Positions 1-8,118 of a stretch of 64,000 bases of DNA are shown piece by piece. The stretch is taken from assembly GCA_944320725.1 (NCBI GenBank), contig CALUIM010000001.1:62001-126000 (forward strand). The letters are read 5' to 3'. Each line of letters opens with the position of its first letter. Position 1 is the stretch's first letter. The notes under the pieces were generated by a model, which saw only the letters and a list, made by a program, of their open reading frames with translations, made no database searches and was not told the DNA's origin. Origin of the DNA: an uncultured Coriobacteriaceae bacterium. GTDB lineage: Bacteria; Actinomycetota; Coriobacteriia; Coriobacteriales; Coriobacteriaceae. The position numbers were made by a program, and so were the translations under genes.

Positions 1-126
1 GCTGCCCCTGTTCTCGCCAGCGATCACATGCCTGAGAGCCCAGGCAAGCGGCGCAAACGCGAACACGCCCGCAACGATTCCCAACGCGACGGGCACCACA
101 TGGAGTGACAGGTCAAATCCGTGCAA
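1..126 (-). CDS. N-terminus of a membrane protein, cut by the window edge
   Basis: A reading frame enters from the left edge. It opens with a TTG at 124-126, about 8 bases after a GGGAGGA ribosome binding site. The 42 visible residues start LHGFDLSLHVVPVALG and contain one strongly hydrophobic stretch (about residues 8-32), so the product begins with a membrane segment. Nothing identifies the family. It lies downstream of rpiB on the same strand, separated by a hairpin. The TTG start is inferred from the ribosome binding site; no in-frame ATG is visible nearby. Confidence 0.45.
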   Translation of the reverse strand, partial: MHGFDLSLHVVPVALGIVAGVFAFAPLAWALRHVIAGENRGS

Positions 127-192
127 TCGTTCCTCCCTGTGCCATGCGATGCGCGGCGCCCAAGACCGTACGAGCGTTGCAACATATCGTAG

Positions 193-243
193 CCCGAGAG
201 GGTGCAAAGTCAAGAACGTACACGTTCCGTGCACCCTCTCGGG
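193..243 (-). terminator. Hairpin downstream of rpiB
   Basis: Perfect 14-bp inverted repeat (193-206 with 230-243, arm CCCGAGAGGGTGCA). The loop holds a smaller repeat (AACG TACA CGTT). It lies just after the rpiB stop codon on that strand but has no T-run, so it may be a weak terminator or an mRNA-stabilising hairpin. Confidence 0.5.
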
Positions 244-255
244 TGATAGATATCC

Positions 256-720
256 TTAGGCTACGGCGCCGGGACGACCGGTCTCGTCGAGCTTGGCAAT
301 CTTGGCAACACGCTGAGCGTGGCGACCGCCCTCGAACTCGGTGGTCAAGAAGACCTTCACGATCTCCTCGTTCTCCTCGAGCGTGATGAAGCGGCCGGAA
401 AGGCAGATCACGTTGCCGTTGTTGTGCTGGCGGAACAGCTGGGCGAAATCGGGGCGCGTGATGCTCGACGCGCGCACGCCAGCCACCTTGTCGGCAGCAA
501 GCGCCATGCCGATACCGGTGCCGCACACCAAGATGCCGCGATCAGCCTCGCCAGAGGCAACGGCGCGAGCAACGGGCTCGGCATAATCGGGATAGTCGAC
601 GCTTTCCTCGCTTGTGGTGCCAAAATCGGTCACCTCGCAGCCAAGCTCATCTTTGAGATAGGAGATGAGCTGCTCTTTCTGCTCGAATCCGCCGTGATCG
701 GAAGCGATGGCAACACGCAT
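256..720 (-). CDS. rpiB: Ribose-5-phosphate isomerase B
   Basis: Interconverts ribose 5-phosphate and ribulose 5-phosphate in the non-oxidative pentose phosphate pathway (RpiB/LacA family, cytoplasmic). The 154-residue protein starts MRVAIASDHGGFE, the family's substrate-binding N-terminus, and carries LVCGTGIGMALAADKVAGVRA, with the catalytic-region Cys in the CGTG motif and the Arg that binds phosphate. Length is normal for the family. The ATG at 718-720 follows AAGGAGCACCAC. The open frame extends far upstream, but that part lies antisense within glpK and is not coding. Downstream neighbour of glpK on the same strand, with a 65-base gap. Confidence 0.95.
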   Translation of the reverse strand: MRVAIASDHGGFEQKEQLISYLKDELGCEVTDFGTTSEESVDYPDYAEPVARAVASGEADRGILVCGTGIGMALAADKVAGVRASSITRPDFAQLFRQHNNGNVICLSGRFITLEENEEIVKVFLTTEFEGGRHAQRVAKIAKLDETGRPGAVA

Positions 721-785
721 GTGGTGCTCCTTTCGTGCGTTGGTAACGGAGCGGGTGAGGGGCCCCGCACCCCGTATTATATCCA

Positions 786-2315
786 TCAACGCACGCGCGA
801 TACGGCCTGGTGCCAACCGTCGAGATTTCGTGCACGCACCTCGGGTGCCATCTGGGGATCGAATCGCTGGCCATGGGCGAGGTTGTGCTTGATCTCCTCG
901 CGATCCTCCCAATACCCCACCGAAAGTCCCGCGAGAAATGCCACGCCGATGGCCGTGGTCTCTTGGGTCTCCGATTGAATGACCGGTATGCCCAGCAAAT
1001 CCGCTTGGAACTGCATGATGAACTCGTTGCGCGAGGCGCCGCCATCGACATAGAGCGCATCGAGGGTAATCTGCGCATCCGCCTCCATGGCACGCAGCAC
1101 ATCGTAGGATTGGTACGCAAGCGACTCGCAAGCAGCGCGCACAATCTGAGCGCGCCCGGTGGCGAGCGTGAGCCCCGAGAGCGCACCGCGTGCCTCGGGC
1201 TCCCACCACGGAGCGCCCAGGCCGCTGAACGCCGGAACCAGATAGCAGCCGCCGTTATCGGGAAGGCTCGCGGCGATCTGGGCGGTGTCGCGGACATCCG
1301 AGATGATACCGAGCCCATCGCGCAACCACTGCATGGTCGAGCCGGCATGGAAGATCGAGCCCTCGAGCGCATAGCTCACCGTGCCGCCCTCGGCGATACC
1401 GATTGTGGCAACGAGCCCCTGCTGCGATGTAACCGCGCGCTCGCCCGTGTTGATCAGCATGAAGCAGCCCGTGCCGTAGGTGTTCTTGGCCTGCCCGGGT
1501 TCGAAGCAGCAATGTCCAAAAAACGATGCCTGCTGATCGCCCGCCACGCCAGTGATGGGCGGGGTGTGCGTCATGATCTCGCTCGACACGCGCCCGTAAT
1601 CACCCGAGCTCCACGTCACGCGCGGCAACAGGGAACGCGGAATATCGAGCAGCTCGAGCAGCTCATCGTCCCAATCGAGCGTGTGGATATTAAAGAGCAT
1701 CGTGCGACTGGCATTGGTGTAATCGGTGACATGCACGAGCCCGCCGGTGAGGTTGTAGGTGAGCCAGGTGTCGATCGTGCCAAACATGAGCCGGCCCGCA
1801 TCGGCCATCTCGCGCGCACCGCTCACGTTGTCGAGAATCCAGGCGATCTTCGTCGCGGAGAAATACGCGTCGGGCATAAGCCCGGTCTTGGCACGAATGG
1901 CCTCGGCGTGCCCCGCCGCCACGAGCGCCTCGGCGCGGTCGGCCGTGCGACGACACTGCCAGCCAATGGCGTTGTAGATGGGCTGGCCGCTGTCGCGATC
2001 CCACACCACACAGGTTTCACGCTGGTTCGAGATGCCAATCGCCGCGATGCGATCTGAGTGGATGCCGCTTTTAAACTGGACTTCCATCATGACGGCAATC
2101 TGCGAGGCGAGGATCTCGGTTGGATCTTGCTCAACCCATCCTGAATGCGGATAGATCGATCTGATGGGGCGCGACGCCTGCGCCACGATGCCGCCAAACT
2201 CGTCGACAATCACGACGCGCGCCGATGTGGTGCCGCTGTCGAGCGCCATGATGTACGAGCCGCCAAACGAGAACCCGGTATCGGCTAGACCCAGATCATG
2301 CAACGATAGCGGCAT
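786..2315 (-). CDS. glpK: Glycerol kinase (FGGY family)
   Basis: Phosphorylates glycerol to glycerol 3-phosphate with ATP. The 509-residue length is typical. The N-terminal phosphate-binding motif ALDSGTTSARVVIVD begins near residue 24. QASRPIRSIYPHSGWVEQDP, GISNQRET and the NAIGWQCRRTAD segment are hallmark FGGY glycerol kinase stretches, and the C-terminal FGGY signature region includes YVDGGASRNEFIMQFQADLL. The N-terminus is about 15-20 residues longer than in E. coli GlpK; the ATG at 2313-2315 is preceded by a GGGAAGGGTGG stretch. Other FGGY sugar kinases are possible, but the glycerol-site motifs make glycerol the best substrate call. No glycerol facilitator or glycerol-3-phosphate dehydrogenase is adjacent. 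Confidence 0.93.
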   Translation of the reverse strand: MPLSLHDLGLADTGFSFGGSYIMALDSGTTSARVVIVDEFGGIVAQASRPIRSIYPHSGWVEQDPTEILASQIAVMMEVQFKSGIHSDRIAAIGISNQRETCVVWDRDSGQPIYNAIGWQCRRTADRAEALVAAGHAEAIRAKTGLMPDAYFSATKIAWILDNVSGAREMADAGRLMFGTIDTWLTYNLTGGLVHVTDYTNASRTMLFNIHTLDWDDELLELLDIPRSLLPRVTWSSGDYGRVSSEIMTHTPPITGVAGDQQASFFGHCCFEPGQAKNTYGTGCFMLINTGERAVTSQQGLVATIGIAEGGTVSYALEGSIFHAGSTMQWLRDGLGIISDVRDTAQIAASLPDNGGCYLVPAFSGLGAPWWEPEARGALSGLTLATGRAQIVRAACESLAYQSYDVLRAMEADAQITLDALYVDGGASRNEFIMQFQADLLGIPVIQSETQETTAIGVAFLAGLSVGYWEDREEIKHNLAHGQRFDPQMAPEVRARNLDGWHQAVSRVR

Positions 2316-2344
2316 CTTATTCCACCCTTCCCGCGTGAGCGCTC

Positions 2345-3064
2345 TTATACGCTCTGCACCACGCGATATATCTCCTCATCAGAAATGGCACCATGACGCA
2401 CAATCTCAACCGAGCCGCCGCGCGCCAAGACGATGGTCGACGCGTCCTGGCAAGGCGTTTCTTGAGCATCTATGGCAACATCGACGCCCGCGAGAATACG
2501 CGGCTCCGCTGCCGAGAACGATGCTGGCGCAGGGGCACCGTGCGTGTTCGCGCTCGTTGTGGCCAGCGGACATGAACAGGCGCGCACGAGCGCCTGGATA
2601 ACCGGCGATGCCGAGGCGCGCAGCGCCACCGTGCCGTCGGATGCCTGCATGAACCGCGGCACGCACTCGTTGGCGTCGACGATAAGCGTGAGCGCTCCTG
2701 GCCAACATGCCTGCGCTAATGCACGCGTCACATCGTTGACAGCGCGTCCGTAGCGGTCGAGATCCTCGATGCCGCCCACAAGCCACGGCACCGTTTGCGC
2801 AAGGTCGCGCTGTTTGAGATCGAAGATGCGGCGGTAACCGGACGCCGGCGGCGGCAGCGGGCATCCGAGCGCCGTGCCCGGCGCGTCCGTCTCGGCAGCC
2901 GCAATCGCGGCGCGTGCCGCCGCGTCCACCGCAACGCTCAGCCCGTAGACCGTCTCGGTGGGCACAAGCGCAAGGCCGCCCGCAAGCAGCGTGTGCGCCA
3001 CATCGCGTATAGCGAGGCCGTGCGGACAACGCGCCGCGCCGTCTATGCGATACACCCGTACCAT
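2345..3064 (-). CDS. tsaC: L-threonylcarbamoyladenylate synthase (Sua5/YrdC/TsaC)
   Basis: Makes threonylcarbamoyl-AMP from threonine, bicarbonate and ATP, the first step of the universal t6A37 tRNA modification. The YrdC-domain hallmarks are visible: VPTETVYGLSVAVD near the N-terminus, KQRD in the following loop, WPGALTLIVDAN, and the C-terminal TTSANTHGAPAP motif. The 239 residues fit a stand-alone YrdC domain with a short C-terminal extension and no full Sua5 domain. The ATG at 3062-3064 is preferred over a TTG at 3074-3076, because the TTG directly abuts the GGAGGG. Follows prmC on the same strand after a 200-base gap, a common tRNA/translation-factor neighbourhood. Confidence 0.9.
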   Translation of the reverse strand: MVRVYRIDGAARCPHGLAIRDVAHTLLAGGLALVPTETVYGLSVAVDAAARAAIAAAETDAPGTALGCPLPPPASGYRRIFDLKQRDLAQTVPWLVGGIEDLDRYGRAVNDVTRALAQACWPGALTLIVDANECVPRFMQASDGTVALRASASPVIQALVRACSCPLATTSANTHGAPAPASFSAAEPRILAGVDVAIDAQETPCQDASTIVLARGGSVEIVRHGAISDEEIYRVVQSV

Positions 3065-3264
3065 ATGTGCCGGCAACCCTCCGCGTACCTCTCGGGGAAC
3101 TTACGATTTTTTACAATGCGTCAATTACAGAGGGTATTGTCTCACGCAAACTGCCGAAGCGCATGCGCGAAGGCCAACAACGACGTAAACGGAGCAAACT
3201 TTACGGCGAAGGGCTTATACCAAGGTGTATCTATGGCGAGCGCGTGATGGCACGCGGCCATCGT

Positions 3265-4350
3265 TTAAGCACTCAGGCGCGCAAGCACGAAGCGGGGACG
3301 GTGCGTAAGATCGGCCATGATGTGAATATCGGTCATGCCATAGGTGCGACAGAGCTCGGCCGCCGCATCGAGTGACTCCTCGAAGAGCTCACACACAAAA
3401 AGACCGCCCGGACGCAGCACGCGCGGCGCCGCCGCGAGCAGGCGACGAAACACATCGAGCCCATCGGCACCGCCGTCGAGCGCCAGCGCCGGCTCATAAT
3501 CTGCCACTTCGCTGGGCAGCGTCGCCAAGGTCTCGGTGGGGATATACGGTGGGTTGGACACGAAGACATCGAAGGTGCCGAGTTCATCGGGAAGAACGGG
3601 CTCGATGAGGTCGCCCAAACGGAACGAGACGCGCTCGGGCGCAACATGCGTCGCTTCGCGGTTGCGCGTTGCCAACGCCACGGCACGGGGCTCGATATCG
3701 GTGGCAACGCAGCGCACCAAGCCCGGCCGCTCTGCCGCAAGCGATAGCGAGACGCAGCCCGTGCCGCACCCCACCTCGAGCACGCGTGCCAGGGCGCGAT
3801 CGGCATGTGCCGGCTCCGGCGTTACCTCGGCATCTGAGGCGGACTCGCCCACCTCGCCCTCCCCGGTCATATCATCGCCATCAACCGCGACATCTGCTGC
3901 AGCAGCCTCGCGCTCCGCCGCACGGGCCTGCTCCACCTCGTCATTCCACGGCAGCTCAACACGCTCGCGACCCATGGTGCCAATGCCATCGTGCCCCAGC
4001 ACCTCTTCGTCGAGAAAGGAGAGCACCGCCTCGACCAGCATCTCGGTCTCAGGACGGGGGATGAGCACGCCCGGCTCACACGCGATATCAAGAAAGCGGA
4101 AGGTGGTGGATCCCGTGATGTACTGCAGTGGCTCGCCCTTGGCCCTTCTGACCACGTTGTTGTGCATCACCTCAAGTTCAGACGCGCTCATCGGTCGCTT
4201 GAAATTAACGTAGAGCTCGATACGCTTGAGGCCGGTCGCTGCCGCCAGCAGCCACTCCGCCGACAGACGCGCGCGCTCCTCTCCCCTGCTCTCAAGGTAG
4301 CCGATCGTCCAATCAAGACAGCGCTCCACCGTCCATGTCTCGTTCGACAT
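3265..4350 (-). CDS. prmC: Release factor glutamine methyltransferase with an acidic insertion
   Basis: N5-methylates the Gln of the GGQ motif in release factors RF1 and RF2. The N-terminal helical domain (about residues 1-95), the RPETE motif (99-103), the SAM-binding motif I LEVGCGTGCVSL (about 191-202) and the catalytic NPPYIP (266-271) are intact. About 60-65 extra residues lie between RPETE and motif I (roughly 118-184). They are rich in Glu, Asp and Ala and have no counterpart in the compact E. coli enzyme. The ATG at 4348-4350 follows GAGGGGGCGG; the TTG seven codons upstream is less likely. Overall 361 residues, against about 280 for the family. The 247 bases upstream to murE hold no gene that I can see. 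Confidence 0.93.
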   Translation of the reverse strand: MSNETWTVERCLDWTIGYLESRGEERARLSAEWLLAAATGLKRIELYVNFKRPMSASELEVMHNNVVRRAKGEPLQYITGSTTFRFLDIACEPGVLIPRPETEMLVEAVLSFLDEEVLGHDGIGTMGRERVELPWNDEVEQARAAEREAAAADVAVDGDDMTGEGEVGESASDAEVTPEPAHADRALARVLEVGCGTGCVSLSLAAERPGLVRCVATDIEPRAVALATRNREATHVAPERVSFRLGDLIEPVLPDELGTFDVFVSNPPYIPTETLATLPSEVADYEPALALDGGADGLDVFRRLLAAAPRVLRPGGLFVCELFEESLDAAAELCRTYGMTDIHIMADLTHRPRFVLARLSA

Positions 4351-4597
4351 CGCTTCCGCCCCCTCTTTCAAGCCCTTGTTTGTCTATCGTAGCGCGACGG
4401 GCCCTGAACGCCCGTGTGCTGGGCGATACGATACGCCACCGGTCTTACCGGCTTGCCAGGTTTTCCAAACAATATCTAACAGCGATGCCTCATATTGCAC
4501 GCACTATCTAACACAGCAGGTCAGAGCCTCGTTTGAGCGCGCTGCATGCACATATTGCACACAGCTCGACGCACGGCACCATGAAATCAGCACAGCG

Positions 4598-6124
4598 CTA
4601 CGCAAAGAACTCGTCGAGCGCACGGCGCAGCACAACCCCATCGGCCTCGCACGGCACGGCGCCCTCGCGGCGCAGCATCCGCGTCTCCTGGCCCTTGCCG
4701 GTCACCACCACCACCGCAGGCCCGCAGGTCTCGCGCACGCACGTACGAATTGCCTCGCTGCGATCGAGCACAATCTGCCAGGCGTGGTTGCCCTGCGCCT
4801 CGATTGCCTCGGCAATAGCGCAGCAAATGTCGACAGGATCTTCGGGGCCGGGATCGTCTTCGGTAATCACGATGCGATCTGCATACGTACCCGCCGCAGC
4901 ACCCATGGTCTGGCGGCGATCGACGCCCTTGCCGCCCGTTGCGCCAAACACCACGGCAAGCTCGCGGTCGGGGTAGTTCTCGCGCAAATCGCATAGCAGC
5001 GTCTGCAGGCTCATGCCGTTATGGGCATAGTCCACCACGCCCACGACCTCGCCCGATGCCGCGGGATAGAGTTCCATGCGCCCGGGAATGCGCACATCGC
5101 GCAGGCCCGTCACGATGGCACGCTCGGTGACGCCGAGCGCCTCGGCCACCGCGATGGCGCCCACGGCGTTCGCCACGTTAAACCGCACCGGCGTTGGGAT
5201 GAGCACCTCGCAGGTAAATCGCGGTGTGCGCACCACGGTCGCGATGCCTTCTGAGGTATGCTTCAGCTCGCTCGCATACACGTCGGCCGCCGCGTCTTCA
5301 AGCGAATACGTCATAGTGCGCTCGCATGCGCGCGCCGCCTCGAGTACCTCGTCCACATGATCCATGTCGAGATTGACCACCGCGCAGGTGCTCTGCGCAA
5401 AGATTTTGAGCTTGCTCGCAAAATAATCCTCGAACGTGGGGTGCTCGATGGGCGAGATGTGATCCTCGCCGATATTGGTAAACGCACCCACCGCGAACTG
5501 CATGCCATCGCATCGTCCGTATTTGAGCGCCTGACTCGAGGCTTCCATCACCATGCTTTGCGCACCCGAGGCAACGGCGTTGGCCACGCGCTGCTCGAGC
5601 TCGAATGGCTCGGGCGTGGTGAGCTTCGATGTACCCGCCTCGATACCATCAAAATAGCCCACACTCGAGAGATACGGCACCGGCGATGCACCGTCGAGCG
5701 CGGCCTGCGCATCAAGTATGCCCCTAAGATAGTAGGCACTCGTGGTCTTGCCCTTCGTGCCCGTGAACGCGCACAGGGTGAGCTTGCCGGAAGGATGATC
5801 GTAGGCAGCATCGGCAATACGCGCCATGGCATGGCGGATGTCGGTCACCTCGATGTGCGGCACCGCCACCTCGAAATCAACCTTCGATACATAGGCCACC
5901 GCCCCCGCCTCGATTGCCTGGAGCAGGTACTCGCGCTTAAATGCCGCGCCCTTGCAGATAAACAGCGTATCGGGCCGCACGAGGCGCGAGTCATCGGTTG
6001 CATACGCGATGCGCAGCGAACGCGCATCGCCCGGTACGCCCGCGAGTACGCCCGCCTGCTCGAGAAGGTCGATATACATCCCCAGCTCACATACGCGCTG
6101 GTGAGCGACGCCTGCCTGTGCCAT
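4598..6124 (-). CDS. murE: UDP-N-acetylmuramyl tripeptide synthase (MurE)
   Basis: Adds the third amino acid, normally a diamino acid, to UDP-MurNAc-L-Ala-D-Glu in peptidoglycan synthesis. The 508-residue Mur ligase has the ATP loop AFTGTKGKTTSAYYL (119-133), the SSQALKYGR block, the NIGEDHI block (218-224) and the C-terminal domain with DYAHNG (365-370). The position corresponding to the diaminopimelate-recognition motif DNPR reads DDPG (423-426), so the recognising Arg is absent and lysine or ornithine is more likely than meso-DAP (inference). The start is the ATG at 6122-6124 behind GAAAGGGTGCAT. The open frame continues 18 codons upstream without a better signal. It stands apart from any division/cell-wall cluster in this window. 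Confidence 0.93.
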   Translation of the reverse strand: MAQAGVAHQRVCELGMYIDLLEQAGVLAGVPGDARSLRIAYATDDSRLVRPDTLFICKGAAFKREYLLQAIEAGAVAYVSKVDFEVAVPHIEVTDIRHAMARIADAAYDHPSGKLTLCAFTGTKGKTTSAYYLRGILDAQAALDGASPVPYLSSVGYFDGIEAGTSKLTTPEPFELEQRVANAVASGAQSMVMEASSQALKYGRCDGMQFAVGAFTNIGEDHISPIEHPTFEDYFASKLKIFAQSTCAVVNLDMDHVDEVLEAARACERTMTYSLEDAAADVYASELKHTSEGIATVVRTPRFTCEVLIPTPVRFNVANAVGAIAVAEALGVTERAIVTGLRDVRIPGRMELYPAASGEVVGVVDYAHNGMSLQTLLCDLRENYPDRELAVVFGATGGKGVDRRQTMGAAAGTYADRIVITEDDPGPEDPVDICCAIAEAIEAQGNHAWQIVLDRSEAIRTCVRETCGPAVVVVTGKGQETRMLRREGAVPCEADGVVLRRALDEFFA

Positions 6125-6293
6125 ATGCACCCTTTCGTTTGGCGAGGCCCCAGCAACGCACCTCGCCATCGTTGCCATCTTGTGCCCGCAATCGCGAGCC
6201 TGAAGCTCTCATTGTATGCGCAATGGACGGGCGCGGCGATGCCCCCGCCCCCATCTTCCATGCTTCGTTGACATCGCATGTGCCCTTGTGTGC

Positions 6294-6331
6294 AAAAATG
6301 CCGGCCGAACCGCATGCGGTCCAGCCGGCAT
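6294..6331 (-). terminator. Rho-independent terminator of the hydrogenase operon
   Basis: On the minus strand, stem ATGCCGGC with an inner GACCGCATGCGGTTC-like palindrome, followed by TTTTT (A-run at 6294-6298 on the plus strand). It lies just after echF and fits termination of the ech transcript. Confidence 0.75.
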
Positions 6332-6367
6332 CGTAGCTATCGTGCGAAGTTGCGCTCTGCGAACCCG

Positions 6368-7021
6368 TTACTCGGCAGCTTCCTTCTTTGCGCGCGCCGC
6401 AAGCGCTGCGCGCACCTTCGCTGCCTTCTCGGGATCCATCGCAGCAAGCTTAGCCTCCATCTTGGCATCGCGCTCGGCCTGAGCGGCATCTGCCGCCGGC
6501 TGAGCGGGCGCATCTGCCGTACCGTCCTCAGCGGCCTTCGCGGCCTTCTTGGCGGCAGCGGCCTTGCGCGCCGCCTCGACGCGTGCCTGCTGCTCGGGCG
6601 TAAGCTCCTTCTTGGGACCCGCGGCTTTCGCGGCAGCCGCCTTGCCCGCAGCGGGACGAGCCGGCTTCGCGGGCATGTCCTTATGGAGCGTGATGACCTT
6701 GAGTTCCTCGGTGGGCTCGGTGGGCAGCACGCCCATCGAGAGGCAGTTCTTAGGGCAGTCGTAGGTGCAGCTCGCGCAGGAAATGCACATGTACGGCTCG
6801 AGCTTCCAGTCGCCCGCCTTGCGATCCACCGTGATGGCGCCCACCGGGCACACGCGCTGGCACATGCCGCACAGGATGCACGCATCGATGTCGTTCACCA
6901 AATGGCCGCGCATGTGCGGGAAGAGATGCTCCAGGTCGCGCTTCTCGTACGGATAGCGCACCGTTGCCGGCTTGCTGAACAGCGAGCGCAGCGTCATCTT
7001 GGCAAGTTTAAACATTCCCAT
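6368..7021 (-). CDS. echF: Ech-type hydrogenase ferredoxin subunit (EchF/NuoI-like) with Ala/Lys-rich tail
   Basis: Electron-transfer subunit of a membrane-bound [NiFe] hydrogenase. Two [4Fe-4S] motifs are present: Cys 48-51-54-58 (CILCGMCQRVCP) and Cys 79-82-85-89 (CISCASCTYDCP). The N-terminal domain, about 115 residues, matches the EchF/HycF/NuoI fold. A further 100 residues (about 117-217) are almost entirely Ala, Lys, Pro and Glu. The tail ends in a block, KLAAMDPEKAAKVRAALAA, that also ends EchD. Last gene of the operon; the ATG at 7019-7021 lies 6 bases after the echE stop codon region, with AGGTAGG as ribosome binding site. The tail is probably helical and cytoplasmic; its function is unknown. 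Confidence 0.9.
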   Translation of the reverse strand: MGMFKLAKMTLRSLFSKPATVRYPYEKRDLEHLFPHMRGHLVNDIDACILCGMCQRVCPVGAITVDRKAGDWKLEPYMCISCASCTYDCPKNCLSMGVLPTEPTEELKVITLHKDMPAKPARPAAGKAAAAKAAGPKKELTPEQQARVEAARKAAAAKKAAKAAEDGTADAPAQPAADAAQAERDAKMEAKLAAMDPEKAAKVRAALAARAKKEAAE

Positions 7022-7027
7022 GCTGGC

Positions 7028-8116
7028 CTACCTTTCCGTGCAGCTGATGCACGGGTCGATCGTGAGGATGATCATCGGGACATCGGCCAGATCGACGCCC
7101 TGCAGCGCCTTGACCAGACCGCCCAGGTTCTGCGACGTGGGCGTGCGCAGGCGGAAACGATCGAGATACTTGGTACCGTTGCCGCGCACATAGTAGAACG
7201 CCTCGCCGCGGGGCTGCTCGATGAGCACGTGGCTCTGACCCTCGGGAACAACCTTCGCTTTCGACTTGCCGCCAACGCCATCATGCGGAATCTTGGCGAT
7301 GAGCTCCTTGATGATATCGATGGACTGCACGACCTCCTGCGCACGAACCTTGCAGCGCGCGTAGCAGTCGCACTCATTGGAAATGATGGGCTCGAAGTGC
7401 TCGAGATCGGCATAGGCGCCGTAGCCGGTGGAACGCATATCGTGCTCGATGCCGGAGCCCTTGGCGAACGGGCCCACCATGGAAAGCTCCATGGCGTCCT
7501 CGAAGGAGATGACGCCCACGCCGCACAGACGGCTTTTAACCGAGGTGTCGTTGAGCATGGTGTCCATGATCTCGAGGTAATCGCGCTTGATGCCGTCGAG
7601 CTTGTCGCAGATACCCTTGAGGTCGGCGTCATCGATGTCGTGCGCCAGACCGCCCACCACGAGCACGGACAGGATGATGCGACCGCCGCAAGTGCGCTGG
7701 AAGATGTCGAGAATCGTCTCGCGCAGGCGCCAGCAGTGGTTGAAGAGCGCTTCGAAGCCAAAGGCGTCGGCCAGCAGACCGAGCCACAGCAGGTGCGAAT
7801 GGATGCGAGAGAGCTCCTCGAGAATGTCGCGCAGATACTGAGCACGACGCGGCACCTCGATGCCGAGCAGCTTCTCGGTGGCGCTCACGTAGCCGTACGC
7901 ATGGCCGTGGCTGCAGATACCGCAGGTGCGCTCGGCGATGTAGACGAACTGGTTATAGTCGCGCTTCTGCGTGAGCTTCTCGAGGCCACGGTGCACGAAG
8001 CCAATCTGCGGAATGGCCTCCAGGACCTTCTCGTCCTCAACCACCAGATCGAGGTGGATGGGCTCGGGCAGCACGGGGTGCTGCGGGCCAAACGGAATAA
8101 TGGAACGGGTTGCCAT
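7028..8116 (-). CDS. echE: Group 4 [NiFe] hydrogenase large subunit (EchE-like)
   Basis: Holds the NiFe active site that reduces protons or oxidises H2. Both metal-binding pairs are present: TCGIC (Cys65, Cys68) in ERTCGICSHGHAYGY, and DPCISCTER (Cys356, Cys359). All four Ni ligands are therefore kept, which separates it from the NuoD subunit of complex I. The protein ends at that Arg, so there is no C-terminal peptide for a maturation protease to remove. At 362 residues it is compact, like EchE. The start ATG (8114-8116) sits 3 bases after the echD stop codon. Translationally coupled within the operon echAB-C-D-E-F. Confidence 0.94.
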   Translation of the reverse strand: MATRSIIPFGPQHPVLPEPIHLDLVVEDEKVLEAIPQIGFVHRGLEKLTQKRDYNQFVYIAERTCGICSHGHAYGYVSATEKLLGIEVPRRAQYLRDILEELSRIHSHLLWLGLLADAFGFEALFNHCWRLRETILDIFQRTCGGRIILSVLVVGGLAHDIDDADLKGICDKLDGIKRDYLEIMDTMLNDTSVKSRLCGVGVISFEDAMELSMVGPFAKGSGIEHDMRSTGYGAYADLEHFEPIISNECDCYARCKVRAQEVVQSIDIIKELIAKIPHDGVGGKSKAKVVPEGQSHVLIEQPRGEAFYYVRGNGTKYLDRFRLRTPTSQNLGGLVKALQGVDLADVPMIILTIDPCISCTER

Positions 8117-8118
8117 GC

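Noticed and set aside
256-1209. Long rpiB with about 160 extra N-terminal residues
   Set aside because: The extra part lies antisense within glpK, whereas the ATG at 718-720 has a perfect ribosome binding site and the family N-terminus.
4470-4560. Repeated short words (CATATTGCAC, TATCTAACA) upstream of murE-prmC
   Set aside because: Only two copies each and irregular spacing; no array, CRISPR or operator pattern.
5258-6271. A 337-residue plus-strand frame
   Set aside because: Antisense to murE, with no recognisable domain.
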